DNA from: Campylobacter sp. CN_NE2
GTDB lineage: Bacteria > Campylobacterota > Campylobacteria > Campylobacterales > Campylobacteraceae
DNA: 64,000 nt
Reading direction: 5' to 3'
Assembly: GCF_027797465.1 (NCBI RefSeq)
Contig: NZ_CP115608.1
Coordinates: forward strand, 992,001-1,056,000
Shown: positions 54,708 through 63,875 of the stretch, piece by piece
How positions within the stretch are numbered: position 1 is the first letter of the stretch
Layout: each line of letters begins with the position of its first letter
Program-made: the position numbers and the translations under genes
The notes under the pieces: generated by a model
What the model was told of the DNA's origin: nothing
The model's database searches: none
What the model saw: the letters and a program-made list of their open reading frames with translations, nothing else

Positions 54708-55802
54708 ATGCCAGCAGATTTAAATGATTATTTTAACAAACGCGGTTCAAACGGCGGCGGCAACGGCGGCGGAGAAAATCGAAATTTTAATTTCAAAACA
54801 CCAAATTTGCCGAATTTTAGCAAATTTTCAGGGCTTTTATATGTCATAATCGGCATTATTGCTGTTTTGATAATCGCAAAACCTTTCGTAACAATCCAAT
54901 CAGGCGAAGTCGGAATCAAAGCAAATTTGGGTAAATTTGATAAAGATCCGCTTGGTGCGGGACTTCACTTTTTCTTGCCGTTTATCCAGCAAGTTTTCGT
55001 GGTCGATACGCGCGTTAGAATCATCAACTACACAAACACGGAAGATATGAACTCGGCACTCGCAAAAGGCGCAAGCGGCGGCATTATAAAGAAAAATTCG
55101 CTCTCGGTTTTGGATTCAAGAAACCTGCCGGTTAGCATTGACATCACCGTTCAATACAAACTAAATGAAGACACCGTGCCAAATACTATCGCTCAATGGG
55201 GCTTTGCGTGGGAAGATAAGATGATAGATCCGGTAGTTAAAGATGTCGTGCGAAGCGTCATCGGTAACTACACGGCAGAAGAGCTACCGACCAAACGCGA
55301 TGAAATCGCAAAACTCATTGATGACGGAATTCGAAAAAATATCGAAGGTTTGCAAAACAAGCCTGTTGATTTAAGGGCGGTTCAGTTGCGTGAAATCATA
55401 CTTCCTGCAAAGGTAAAAGAGCAGATTGAGCGCGTTCAAATCGCAAAACAAGAAGCCGAGCGAACCAAATACGAAGTTGAAAGGGCTAACCAAGAAGCGC
55501 TTAAAAAAGCTGCCCTTGCCAAAGGTAATGCAGACGCCGTTAAAATCGAAGCACAAGGTAAAGCAGATGCCGTTAAAATCGAAGCTGACGCACAAGCGTA
55601 TGCGAACAAAGAAATCGCAAAAAGCTTGGATAATAATTTGTTAAATTTAAAACAAATCGAAACTCAGGCTAAATTTAACGAAGCTTTGCGTGAAAACAAC
55701 GACGCCCAAATTTTCTTAACTCCGGGCGGAGCTGTGCCAAATATCTGGGTCGATACAAAAAATAAACAACGACAAACCGTTATCGACGAAACGCAAAAAT
55801 AA
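54708..55802 (+). CDS. SPFH/Band 7 domain membrane protein (HflK/prohibitin-like)
   Basis: A 364-residue inner-membrane protein. A glycine-rich N-terminus (about residues 14-22) precedes one membrane helix (about 42-62). The SPFH domain follows (SGEVGIKANLGKFDKDPLGA, VDTRVRIINYTN), then a long Ala/Glu/Lys helix (about 245-320, KEQIERVQIAKQEAERTKYE). HflK usually pairs with HflC, which is not here, so a prohibitin-like single protein regulating FtsH or membrane domains is more likely. GGAG precedes the ATG; adjacent to ilvE as in C. jejuni. Confidence 0.9.
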   Translation: MPADLNDYFNKRGSNGGGNGGGENRNFNFKTPNLPNFSKFSGLLYVIIGIIAVLIIAKPFVTIQSGEVGIKANLGKFDKDPLGAGLHFFLPFIQQVFVVDTRVRIINYTNTEDMNSALAKGASGGIIKKNSLSVLDSRNLPVSIDITVQYKLNEDTVPNTIAQWGFAWEDKMIDPVVKDVVRSVIGNYTAEELPTKRDEIAKLIDDGIRKNIEGLQNKPVDLRAVQLREIILPAKVKEQIERVQIAKQEAERTKYEVERANQEALKKAALAKGNADAVKIEAQGKADAVKIEADAQAYANKEIAKSLDNNLLNLKQIETQAKFNEALRENNDAQIFLTPGGAVPNIWVDTKNKQRQTVIDETQK

Positions 55803-55820
55803 TCAAATTTAAATAATTTT

Positions 55821-55838
55821 TGGGGCAAATTCGCCCCA
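55821..55838 (+). terminator. Terminator after the SPFH gene
   Basis: TGGGGC / GCCCCA stem with a 6-nt loop, 18 nt after the stop, followed by TTTGT. Confidence 0.6.
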
Positions 55839-55970
55839 TTTGTCATTGTGGGCGAATAAAGCGAAAAGCAAAATAAGTGTAACGCTTTTTTGCGTAGTAA
55901 AAATGTTTCTTGCAAAGCGCAACGAAGCATAGTAATCGCCAATGTTAAAATAACAAATTTGCTTCTATGT

Positions 55971-56011
55971 GTCATTGCGAGAATTTTTGCGTTAGCAAAA
56001 ATTCGTGGCAA
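55971..56011. repeat. Short copy of the GTCATTGCGAG-family repeat
   Basis: GTCATTGCGAG terminus (55971-55981) followed by a hairpin GAATTTTTGC / GCAAAAATTC (55981-56003) and a GGCAAT end. A compact derivative of the family. Confidence 0.6.
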
Positions 56012-56055
56012 TTGTCAGTGGTAAAATAACCACAATGTAAATTTGCAAATAATCT

Positions 56056-56245
56056 GTCATTGCGAGACGGCAACGCCGTCGAAGCAATCCAGAAAAAAAC
56101 CGAAAATTAGTTATTTTAAAAAACGGCTTTTGCTGTTGGTTGGATTGACTTCGCCCTACGGCTCATCCAAACCTGCTTCGTGCTACGCACTCACACCGCT
56201 TCGCTTGTTTTGCTTCGAATTTACTTCATAAATTCTCGCAATGAC
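56056..56245. repeat. Complete 190-bp GTCATTGCGAG-family palindromic element
   Basis: Terminal inverted repeats GTCATTGCGAG (56056-56066) and CTCGCAATGAC (56235-56245), inner GCAATCCAG opposed by a GGATTG, and a GACGGCAACGCCGTC hairpin next to the left end. Larger than the 134-bp copy at 26727 but with the same ends. Confidence 0.75.
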
Positions 56246-56351
56246 AGTGGAAAGAAATCACTCTCGCTCGTTTGCGATGACGAGCAATATTGTAGAATTT
56301 TTTGCAAGACGCACAAAAAGTGCATCTTGCAAAATATGTGGAATTTGAATT

Positions 56352-57290
56352 TTAGCGTTTTTCTTCTAAATAACTAAGCACACCAAGAGCTGCTGTTGCG
56401 CCGTCGGCTGCTGCACAAACTACTTGTTTTGGAGCATCTTGACGAAGATCGCCTGCTGCAAAAAGCCCTTCTACGCTTGTTTGCATTTTTAAATTTACTT
56501 TTACTTGGCCGCTTGGCAAGGTTTCGCAGATAAAGTTTCCATTTTCATCTTTTAAGACCGAATTTCGCACATCAAGCCCCACAAAAACGAAAATTCCAGG
56601 AACTTTTATTTCTCTTTGGCTTCCGTCTTTTAGGCTGACTTTTACGCCTGTTACGCCCATATTATCGCCACAAATTTCATCTATGAGCGCATTTGTGATT
56701 AGCTCGATTTTTTCGCTTTCTTTTACCTTTTGCACGGTAACGGGAGCAGCCCTAAATTCGTCTCTTCTATGCACCAAATAAACTTTTGAGCAAATGTTTG
56801 TAAGATAAAGCGCTTCTTCAAGTGCAGTATTTCCGCCACCAAGCACGGCGACTTCTTTATTTTTGTAAAAAAATCCGTCGCAAGTCGCACAAGTGCTTAC
56901 GCCCCTGCCAAAAAATTCATCTTCGCCTTTTACATTTGCACGACGCGGAGTCGAGCCCGTAGCGACGATGACGGCTTTTGCGCGCTCAGATTTTCCGCCT
57001 TCTAAATAAATCGTAAAATTTTCATCATCATCTTTTGAAATTCGCTCTACTTTTACCATTTCGTGTTTTAGACCAAATCTAAAACATTGTTCTTGCCACG
57101 GCGCCATAAAGCTCATTCCGTCTGTTACCGTCGCAACGCCCGGATAGTTTTCCATTTCCGAGCTACTTGTGATTTGACCGCCAGGCATTCCAAGTTCAAA
57201 CATTACAACGCTTTTTAATCCGCCTCTGGTTGCATAAAGTCCTGCCGCAAGCCCTGCTGGACCCCCGCCGATAATCGCTAAATCTAACAT
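56352..57290 (-). CDS. trxB: Thioredoxin reductase
   Basis: A 312-residue flavoenzyme passing electrons from NADPH to thioredoxin. FAD site [20 protein letters not shown], redox pair Cys134/Cys137 in CATCDG, NADPH loop [15 protein letters not shown], and the C-terminal [20 protein letters not shown]. It follows trxA by 91 nt, with a terminator between, so it probably has its own promoter as well. Confidence 0.96.
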   Translation of the reverse strand: MLDLAIIGGGPAGLAAGLYATRGGLKSVVMFELGMPGGQITSSSEMENYPGVATVTDGMSFMAPWQEQCFRFGLKHEMVKVERISKDDDENFTIYLEGGKSERAKAVIVATGSTPRRANVKGEDEFFGRGVSTCATCDGFFYKNKEVAVLGGGNTALEEALYLTNICSKVYLVHRRDEFRAAPVTVQKVKESEKIELITNALIDEICGDNMGVTGVKVSLKDGSQREIKVPGIFVFVGLDVRNSVLKDENGNFICETLPSGQVKVNLKMQTSVEGLFAAGDLRQDAPKQVVCAAADGATAALGVLSYLEEKR

Positions 57291-57358
57291 TTTTATCTCC
57301 TAAATTTTATTTTATTGAGTAAAGTTGTGAGCGCAAATTTAATAAATAAAATAAAAAA

Positions 57359-57375
57359 GGGGCGTTTTACGCCCC
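57359..57375 (-). terminator. Intrinsic terminator downstream of trxA
   Basis: On the minus strand GGGGCGT / ACGCCCC with a 3-nt loop is followed by TTTTTTAT, a classic rho-independent terminator 6 nt after the trxA stop. Confidence 0.85.
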
Positions 57376-57381
57376 AAAAAA

Positions 57382-57702
57382 TTATAGAAGTGAATTGATT
57401 TTATCTGCAATTACTTGTTTTGATTGTGCGCCGACTAGTTGAGCTACAACTTCGCCGTCTTTGAAAAATAGCATTGTAGGAATAGAGCGAATTCCAAACT
57501 CGACTGCCAAGCTTTGGGCATTGTCATCGTCTGTATTTACTTTGCAAATTTTTGCTTTGCCGTCGAATTCTTCTGCTAACTCATCAATAACCGGTGCTAG
57601 CATTCTGCACGGTCCGCACCATGGCGCCCAAAAATCTACAAGCGCAACGCCTTCTTTTGCCACATCGAAATTTTCAGATGTTAGTTCTATGTATTTTCCC
57701 AT
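57382..57702 (-). CDS. trxA: Thioredoxin
   Basis: A 106-residue small dithiol carrier with the active site FWAPWCGPCRML (Cys29, Cys32) and the cis-proline segment IRSIPTMLFF. It supports peroxiredoxins such as Bcp and ribonucleotide reductase. AAGGAGAAC precedes the start, and a TATAAT lies 32 nt upstream. Confidence 0.97.
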   Translation of the reverse strand: MGKYIELTSENFDVAKEGVALVDFWAPWCGPCRMLAPVIDELAEEFDGKAKICKVNTDDDNAQSLAVEFGIRSIPTMLFFKDGEVVAQLVGAQSKQVIADKINSLL

Positions 57703-57733
57703 TTTTGTTCTCCTTAGGTAAAATTTTCTCGCA

Positions 57734-57739
57734 ATTATA
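57734..57739 (-). promoter_or_regulatory. -10 element of trxA
   Basis: Perfect TATAAT on the minus strand (AAGTATAATTG context), 31 nt before the trxA ATG, with T/A-rich DNA upstream. Confidence 0.55.
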
Positions 57740-57884
57740 CTTAAATTTGATTAATAAAAAAGTAATTTTATTACAAATTTTTTAAAGATAATTGCTAAAA
57801 ATATTTAAATAATAAAATTTATTATTTCGTGACATTATACAACTTTTTCCTTAAACTAAATTGTAATTTTTATTATTTAGAGTG

Positions 57885-57921
57885 AAAATTTATAAAATTT
57901 GCAACAAATTTTATAAATTTT
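57885..57921 (-). terminator. AT-only 17-bp hairpin downstream of gpsA
   Basis: A perfect 17-bp stem (57885-57901 with 57905-57921), loop CAA, lying 43 nt beyond the gpsA stop. Nearly all base pairs are A-T and there is no long U-tail, so terminator function is plausible but not certain. Confidence 0.5.
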
Positions 57922-57964
57922 TATATCAAGCTTGCAAAATTTTGTAAATTTGAATCAAATAAAT

Positions 57965-58855
57965 TTACTTCTTTTTTAATAAATCACTAAGGCTGATTTT
58001 GACATTTTTTCCATTTAAAATGGCAAAAACTTCGTTCGCAATCGGCGTATAAATTTGATTAGTTTTAGCGATATTTACAATCGCTTCTGCCGTAAAAACG
58101 CCCTCGGCTACTTCGCCAAGTTCGCTTAAAATTTCGCTTTTGCTCTTTCCTTGTGCTAAGCCAAGTCCCACGCGGTAATTACGCGAAAGTTCGCTAGAAG
58201 CAGTTAAAAATAGATCCCCGACGCCACTAAGCCCGATAAATGTCTCATCTTGTGCGCCAAAAAATTTGCCAAAACGGGTGATTTCAACTAATCCTCTTGC
58301 GATAAGACTTGCTCTTGCGTTATTTCCAAGTTTTAGTCCATCGCAAATTCCACTAGCAATGGCGATTACATTTTTATACGCGCCACAAACTTCTGCACCT
58401 ATGACATCGTTAGAAGTGTAAGTTTTCATATAATCAGGAAATAAATTTGCAAATTCGTTTGCGACGCTTTTGTTTGTGGAATTTATGACGACAGCGCACG
58501 GGAGCTTTTGTATAACTTCACTGGCAAATGAAGGACCCGAAAGATAGGCTAAATTTTGTTTATCAATATGTTTTTCAAAAATTTCATTTAAAAATTTACC
58601 GCTTTTTGCGTCGATTCCTTTGGAGGCAACAAGAATTTTTTGATTTTTATTTACAAAATTTGTTTCTAGCCACGAAGCGGTTTGTTGAGCTGCGATAACC
58701 AAAACAATCATTTCGCAATCTAATGCTTCATCGATACTAACAAAATTTGGGATATTTCTAGGCGTTCTTGAAGTGATAACACAGCTATTTTTTTCACTTA
58801 ATGCGTTATATAACGCACTTCCCCACTTCCCTGCACCGACGATTGCTATTTTCAT
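57965..58855 (-). CDS. gpsA: Glycerol-3-phosphate dehydrogenase [NAD(P)+]
   Basis: A 296-residue enzyme reducing dihydroxyacetone phosphate to sn-glycerol 3-phosphate for phospholipids. It has IAIVGAGKWGSALYNAL (dinucleotide loop), YLSGPSFASEV, GAEVCGAYKNVIAIASGICD with the catalytic lysine, and GLSGVGDLFLTASSELSRNY. It starts 2 nt after the stop of the transporter gene, so they are co-transcribed. Confidence 0.96.
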   Translation of the reverse strand: MKIAIVGAGKWGSALYNALSEKNSCVITSRTPRNIPNFVSIDEALDCEMIVLVIAAQQTASWLETNFVNKNQKILVASKGIDAKSGKFLNEIFEKHIDKQNLAYLSGPSFASEVIQKLPCAVVINSTNKSVANEFANLFPDYMKTYTSNDVIGAEVCGAYKNVIAIASGICDGLKLGNNARASLIARGLVEITRFGKFFGAQDETFIGLSGVGDLFLTASSELSRNYRVGLGLAQGKSKSEILSELGEVAEGVFTAEAIVNIAKTNQIYTPIANEVFAILNGKNVKISLSDLLKKK

Positions 58856-58857
58856 TT

Positions 58858-59919
58858 TTAAGCCCTTTTTTCTTGCGAATTTGCTGAATTTGCCAATTCA
58901 ACGCTATTTTCATTATTTATTTTATTGCTTAGCAAAACAGCTAAAAATTTTGTTTTTGGATTTGAATTTAGAGCGATTTGTAAGCTCATTGTTAGCGGGA
59001 TTGCCAAAAACATTCCGCCGATTCCAAAAACAAAACCCCAAAGTAGCAAACTTACTAAAACAACTACAACCGAAAGCCCAAGCCCTTTTCCCATAAATCT
59101 TGGTTCGATTATGTTGCCGATTAGGACATTCACAAAAAGATAAATTCCAACAACCCACACCGAAACACCCACGCTCATCGTGCTTAGCGTTACAAAAAGC
59201 GTTGGGATTGCCGCCATTATCGAGCCGATTGTCGGAATATAATTTAATATAAAGGCACATATTCCCCAAAGTGCAGCATAAGGAACACCTAAAACCCAAA
59301 GCAAAAGTCCAATCAAAAGCCCTGTTGTAACAGAAGCAATCGTTTTTATAAGTAGATATTTTTTCAAATTTGTCGTAAAATTTTCGGCAAAAATTCCTGC
59401 TTGTTCATTTTTGCTTGAAAAATACTCGATTTTTTCTTTTATTTCCTTGCTTTCAAAAACCATAAATGCAACCATTATAAAAACAAAAAAGCCCATAGAA
59501 AGAAGCGTCCCTGTTTTTTTCAGCACGGCCGTTGTTTGATTTATGATTAAATTTATATCAAAACCTACGCTGTTTCCGTCAAGCTCTATGATTTCGTATG
59601 AATTTATCTTATTTATCAATGCTTCATTAAATTCGCTAAATTTGCTTTGGAGTTCCGGGAGTTGTGCTGTAAAGCCTTTTACGGCATTAAAAACAATGTC
59701 GCCAAAAAATATCAAAATTCCTATAAAAAACGCCGTAACAACGCAAAATGCGATAAGTCTTGGAATTCCAAATTTTTGTATATAAAGCACCAAAGGAGAA
59801 ACGGTTGCAGCGATAAAAATTGCCAGTAAAAATGGTACAACCACGCTTGAAGCCGCTTTAAGACCTGCTAAAATGATGATTACACACGCAACCGAGATTA
59901 AAACCATTTGAGCTCTCAA
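58858..59919 (-). CDS. AI-2E family transporter (PerM/TqsA-like)
   Basis: A 353-residue inner-membrane protein with about seven to eight membrane segments in the AI-2E exporter layout: paired helices at the N-terminus, a long amphipathic middle (about 70-140), and YIPTIGSIMAAIPTLFVTLS plus GNIIEPRFMGKGLGLSVVVV, the family signature. Substrate is unknown; the autoinducer name does not mean quorum sensing here. The C-terminal tail has a short NSVELANSANS stretch like the Asn-Ser repeats in pth. Confidence 0.87.
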   Translation of the reverse strand: MRAQMVLISVACVIIILAGLKAASSVVVPFLLAIFIAATVSPLVLYIQKFGIPRLIAFCVVTAFFIGILIFFGDIVFNAVKGFTAQLPELQSKFSEFNEALINKINSYEIIELDGNSVGFDINLIINQTTAVLKKTGTLLSMGFFVFIMVAFMVFESKEIKEKIEYFSSKNEQAGIFAENFTTNLKKYLLIKTIASVTTGLLIGLLLWVLGVPYAALWGICAFILNYIPTIGSIMAAIPTLFVTLSTMSVGVSVWVVGIYLFVNVLIGNIIEPRFMGKGLGLSVVVVLVSLLLWGFVFGIGGMFLAIPLTMSLQIALNSNPKTKFLAVLLSNKINNENSVELANSANSQEKRA

Positions 59920-59928
59920 ATTTTTTCC

Positions 59929-60546
59929 TTACATTACCGAATTTATCGCCGCTACGATCTCTTCGGCGTGAGCGTTTAAATCGGTAGAAATGGCTTTTTG
60001 GAAAATCGGAGCGATTTGAGCGTGATGAGCATCCCCGCCGCCGTAAAATGCGCTTTCGCCAAAATGTCTTTCATCAGAAGAGATATTTTTATTATAGATT
60101 AATTTTTGATTTTTGAAAATTTTAAGATTAAAATCATAGCTCACAAAAGGTTTTGCCGTTACATCAAAACCATCTGCGCTGTAAAATCCGTATCTAAATG
60201 AGCTAATATTTGGTATGATAACCAGTCCTTGCGAATTTAGCGAGTTTTGATCTTTGCTTGTGATTAAATTTGTTAAATAATTTGAAAAAAATCTTTGAGT
60301 TTCCCCGGAAGCAAATTCGCCTAAATTTATGCTTACACTTTCGTCATTTCCGAGCCTACTTGAAGCTTTAAATTTTTGGCTTTTAAACTGCTCGGGACTT
60401 ACATAAATGATCGTGCTTTGCAAAGCTTTTTCTATTTGGATATTCTCATTTATAGGCGCTGTTTCTGCATTTTTATTATACTGGGCTGTGTGAGTGCAAC
60501 CTGCCAAAAACAAGGCAAAAGCGACAGATAAAATAGTTTTTTTCAT
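59929..60546 (-). CDS. Putative lipoprotein of unknown function
   Basis: A 205-residue protein with a lipobox signal (MKKTILSVAFALFLAGCTHT, acylated Cys17). The mature part is about 188 residues without a recognised motif; it includes YGGGDAHHAQIAPIFQKAIS near the C-terminus, which recalls proteins that assemble in the outer membrane but is not diagnostic. It lies 9 nt upstream of the AI-2E-family gene, same strand. Confidence 0.8.
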   Translation of the reverse strand: MKKTILSVAFALFLAGCTHTAQYNKNAETAPINENIQIEKALQSTIIYVSPEQFKSQKFKASSRLGNDESVSINLGEFASGETQRFFSNYLTNLITSKDQNSLNSQGLVIIPNISSFRYGFYSADGFDVTAKPFVSYDFNLKIFKNQKLIYNKNISSDERHFGESAFYGGGDAHHAQIAPIFQKAISTDLNAHAEEIVAAINSVM

Positions 60547-60678
60547 AAATTCTCTCCCAAAAATTTAATAAAATTTGTCTATTTTAGCATAAATTAAATA
60601 AAAGCATTGACTAAATTTGTTAATTTAAAACCAAAGTGTGTAAATTTCGTTTAAAAATAGCTTAAATTTGCATAAAAA

Positions 60679-60684
60679 TATAAT
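60679..60684 (+). promoter_or_regulatory. Candidate -10 element of the nuo operon
   Basis: TATAAT in AAAATATAATCAT, 63 nt before nuoA. A second -10-like TAGAAT nearer the gene is a possible alternative. Confidence 0.4.
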
Positions 60685-60747
60685 CATAAAGGAAATTTAA
60701 ATTTTTTCTAGGATAGAATTTGTGCTTATTTTAAAAAAAGGGTAAAA

Positions 60748-61137
60748 ATGTCTAGAATGTTATTTGCTCACCCATATTTTGGTGCATTTTTTATGCTTAT
60801 TTTAAGCTTTGTGATTTTTGGATTAATTGTAAAATTATCATCAATCATCGGCAATAAATTTGCAAACCAAAACGATGAGCGACTAAAATCGGCGATTTAC
60901 GAAAGCGGTCCGGAAAGTGTAAAACAGCCAAATCAGATGAATTCGAACTTTTTTATGGTTGCCGTGCTGTTTATTTTATTTGATGTTGAGATTATTTTTA
61001 TGTTTCCGTGGGCTGTGGATTTTAAAATTTTAGGTATTTTTGGGCTTGTTGAAATGGTATTATTTATCGTGCTTTTAACGATTGGTTTTGTTTATGCATG
61101 GAAAAAGGGAGCGTTAGATTGGCAGAGCATAAGATAG
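60748..61137 (+). CDS. nuoA: NADH-quinone oxidoreductase subunit A
   Basis: A 129-residue membrane subunit of complex I with three helices (about 9-31, 69-92 and 97-122) and the loop [20 protein letters not shown], followed by [18 protein letters not shown], the NuoA signature. First gene of the nuo operon; its 3' end overlaps nuoB by 19 nt. Confidence 0.96.
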   Translation: MSRMLFAHPYFGAFFMLILSFVIFGLIVKLSSIIGNKFANQNDERLKSAIYESGPESVKQPNQMNSNFFMVAVLFILFDVEIIFMFPWAVDFKILGIFGLVEMVLFIVLLTIGFVYAWKKGALDWQSIR

Positions 61138-61628
61138 ATTTTAGACGAGAAAATGGGCTTCCTGTCGTTTTGACAACTGTTGATAAACTTGTGCAATGGG
61201 GCAGAAGCAACTCGCTTTGGGCGATGACTTACGGATTAGCATGTTGTGCGATAGAGATGATGGCAAGCGGGGCTAGTAGATACGATTTTGACAGATTTGG
61301 AACAATTTTTAGAGCTAGTCCAAAGCAAAGCGAAGTTATGATAATTTCAGGAACGCTAACAAAAAAACATGCCGAATTTGCTAGGCGACTTTATGATGCG
61401 ATGCCTGAGCCAAAATGGGTTATCAGTATGGGAAGTTGCGCTAATACAGGCGGTATGTTTAATACTTATTCAGTCGTGCAGGGTTGCGATAGAGTAATCC
61501 CTGTGGATATTTATCTGCCCGGCTGTGCGCCAAGGCCTGAGACTTTGCAATATGCGCTTATGATTTTGCAGAAAAAAATAAGAAGCGAAAAAGCAAATCG
61601 CAAACAAAAAGCAAAAAGGCTTGTGTGA
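61119..61628 (+). CDS. nuoB: NADH-quinone oxidoreductase subunit B (TTG start)
   Basis: A 169-residue iron-sulfur subunit holding cluster N2. Ligand cysteines are in [21 protein letters not shown] and [12 protein letters not shown]. The start is taken as TTG at 61119, because GGGAG lies 7 nt upstream and the encoded opening [17 protein letters not shown] matches Campylobacter NuoB. An ATG at 61098 would have no ribosome site and would add MEKGSVR. Confidence 0.94.
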   Translation: MAEHKIDFRRENGLPVVLTTVDKLVQWGRSNSLWAMTYGLACCAIEMMASGASRYDFDRFGTIFRASPKQSEVMIISGTLTKKHAEFARRLYDAMPEPKWVISMGSCANTGGMFNTYSVVQGCDRVIPVDIYLPGCAPRPETLQYALMILQKKIRSEKANRKQKAKRLV

Positions 61629-62422
61629 TGAGAAAATATAATCCAAAAGGCGATAAATCAAAGCAAAATTATTACAAAGATAGATTTTTTGTAAATAAAT
61701 CAACGACTAAATTTGGAGTATTAGGCACTAAATTTGAAAGCGAAATAGAAAGATTAGCCAAATTTGGCGTTGAAATTTTAAATTCGTATGTAGAATTTGA
61801 CAATTTAGTTGTTTATATCAAAAAAAATGATAATTTAAAAGCATTAAAAATTTTTAAAGATTTAGGTTATGAAATTTTGTGCGAGTTAAGCGGTGTTGAT
61901 TTGACAGAAAAACAAAACGGAATCGAAGTTTTTTACCAAATTTTAAACACAAACGAAGCCAAAAGAGCAAGAATCAAATGTTTAGTTGAAAATAAAACAT
62001 TTTTGCAAAGTGTGAGCGAAATTTACAAAAGTGCAAACTGGGCTGAGCGAGAGCTATATGATATGATGGGTGTTTGGATTGAAAATCACCCAAATTTGGC
62101 AAGAATTCTAATGCCAGATGATTGGCACGGACACCCACTTTTAAAATCTTATCCACTGCAAGGAGACGAATTTGCACACTGGTATGAGATAGATAAAATT
62201 TTTGGCAAAGCTAGAAGAGATGAATTCGGCGAAGAAAATCGCAATCCTAGTTTCATCGATAGCAAAGATACATTTAATTTTTCAAGAATTTATCACGAGT
62301 GCGAATTTGGCGGAGAAATTCCAAATGACGCAATTTCGCAAGAGTATCAAGAAAAAGACGGTGTGCCTTTTGTAAAAGAGCTAAAAAAAGATAAATTTAA
62401 ACTAATCAAAAAGAGAAAATAA
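61625..62422 (+). CDS. nuoC: NADH-quinone oxidoreductase subunit C
   Basis: A 265-residue peripheral arm subunit. The 30 kDa signature is seen in [20 protein letters not shown] and [20 protein letters not shown]. The first 40 residues are basic and divergent. It overlaps nuoB by 4 nt and nuoD by 1 nt. The last 50 residues form a charged tail. Confidence 0.95.
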   Translation: MMRKYNPKGDKSKQNYYKDRFFVNKSTTKFGVLGTKFESEIERLAKFGVEILNSYVEFDNLVVYIKKNDNLKALKIFKDLGYEILCELSGVDLTEKQNGIEVFYQILNTNEAKRARIKCLVENKTFLQSVSEIYKSANWAERELYDMMGVWIENHPNLARILMPDDWHGHPLLKSYPLQGDEFAHWYEIDKIFGKARRDEFGEENRNPSFIDSKDTFNFSRIYHECEFGGEIPNDAISQEYQEKDGVPFVKELKKDKFKLIKKRK

Positions 62423-63648
62423 TGCAAAAAGCGACTATTTTAAGACCAAGTTTTGAAAATATCGAATTTGAAAAAATCGGTTCAAATATGATTTTAAATT
62501 TTGGTCCCCAACACCCATCGGCTCACGGTCAGCTAAAACTTGTACTTGAAATGGACGGCGAGTTAATCGTTCGAGCTAGACCGCAAATCGGCTATTTGCA
62601 CCGTGGTATCGAAAAAATGGCTGAAAATATGATTTATAACGAATTCGTCCCGGTTACCGATAGGGTTGATTATATCGCAAGTGCGGCAAATAACTACGGC
62701 TTTTGTGCCAGTGTTGAAAAGCTTTGCGGTATCGAAGTGCCGCGACGCGCACAAATCATAAGAGTAATCATACTTGAACTTGCAAGGATTGCTTCGCATT
62801 TGCTATTTTTAGGCACTCATGCACTTGACATTGGTGCTATGAGCGTATTTTTGTATTGTTTTAGAGAAAGAGAATACATACTTGATTTAATCGAAAAATA
62901 TAGCGGAGCAAGGCTAACGCACAACAATATCAAAATCGGCGGCGTTTTTGTTGATTTGCCTGATGGTTGGTTAGAAGAGATGCTAGCGTTTTGCGATAAA
63001 TTTCCAAACGATTTGAAAGATTATGAAGATTTATTGGATCAAAACCGAATTTGGCTCGCTAGAACGCAAGGCGTTGGAATTTTAAGCAAAGAACAGGCTT
63101 TAAGCTGCGGTTGTAGCGGTGTTATGCTAAGAGCAAGTGGCGTTAAATGGGACATACGAAAAGAAGAGCCATATCTTATCTATGATGAACTTGACTTTGA
63201 TGTGCCTTATGCGAGTGCGGGTGATTGCTACGCTAGATATAAATGCTATATGCAAGAAATGCGAGAGTGTTTGAAAATTTTAACCCAATGTGCAGGGCTT
63301 TATAAATTTAGCGATTCGCAAATTTTGGCAAATAATCCTGAGTTTGTAAGTGCTTCAAAAGAGCAGTTGATGACGCAAAATTACTCGCTTATGCAACATT
63401 TTGTATTAGTTACGCAAGGGCTAAAACCGCCTGTTGGCGAGATTTATCATGCAAGCGAAAGCCCAAAAGGCGAACTTGGATTTTTTATCCGCTCCGAAGG
63501 CGAAAGTCGTCCGTATAGATTAAAAATTCGCACTCCAAGCTTTTTTCATTGTGCGGTTTTAGAAGAGATTTTGCCGGGACATTATTTGGCAGATGCAGTT
63601 GCTATAATCGGTAGCACAAATATTATTTTTGGCGAGGTTGATAGATGA
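62422..63648 (+). CDS. nuoD: NADH-quinone oxidoreductase subunit D
   Basis: A 408-residue subunit near the quinone site, related to hydrogenase large subunits. It has NFGPQHPSAHGQLKLVLEMD, QIGYLHRGIEKMAENM, and the C-terminal GELGFFIRSEGESRPYRLKI and HYLADAVAIIGSTNIIFGEVDR. It overlaps nuoE by 4 nt. Confidence 0.97.
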   Translation: MQKATILRPSFENIEFEKIGSNMILNFGPQHPSAHGQLKLVLEMDGELIVRARPQIGYLHRGIEKMAENMIYNEFVPVTDRVDYIASAANNYGFCASVEKLCGIEVPRRAQIIRVIILELARIASHLLFLGTHALDIGAMSVFLYCFREREYILDLIEKYSGARLTHNNIKIGGVFVDLPDGWLEEMLAFCDKFPNDLKDYEDLLDQNRIWLARTQGVGILSKEQALSCGCSGVMLRASGVKWDIRKEEPYLIYDELDFDVPYASAGDCYARYKCYMQEMRECLKILTQCAGLYKFSDSQILANNPEFVSASKEQLMTQNYSLMQHFVLVTQGLKPPVGEIYHASESPKGELGFFIRSEGESRPYRLKIRTPSFFHCAVLEEILPGHYLADAVAIIGSTNIIFGEVDR

Positions 63649-63875
63649 AAAGATACGATTTACGCCGTTTAAAAGGTGATTTTCTAAATCGCATGGGAGA
63701 GATAATAAAAAATTCAAATCAAGGCGATGTGATGATTTTTTTATTTGAAATCGGCGATTTCAGCGGAGTTCAAAAAAGCGCAAATTTAGTTGATGGGCTA
63801 AATTCCACGCTTTTAAATTCACTTAGATACAATCAAGTTGATTGGAGTATAGTCGTAAAGAAAGGACGAATATGA
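63645..63875 (+). CDS. Campylobacter-type NuoE-like protein
   Basis: A 76-residue protein at the nuoE position (MKRYDLRRLKGDFLNRMGEI opening). It has no cysteines for the binuclear cluster of true NuoE, so it replaces, rather than equals, the NADH module subunit. C. jejuni has a comparable short gene here (Cj1575c as I recall) and its complex I takes electrons from flavodoxin instead of NADH. It overlaps nuoD by 4 nt and the next gene by 4 nt. Confidence 0.85.
   Translation: MKRYDLRRLKGDFLNRMGEIIKNSNQGDVMIFLFEIGDFSGVQKSANLVDGLNSTLLNSLRYNQVDWSIVVKKGRI

Larger units (their letters stand above)
55803..56351. other. 549-bp repeat-dense gap between the SPFH gene and trxB
   Basis: Begins with the SPFH-gene terminator (55821-55838), followed by a degenerate repeat copy (from 55842), a small hairpin copy (55971-56011) and a full palindromic repeat (56056-56245). 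The rest is AT-rich. I see no credible gene. Confidence 0.75.
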
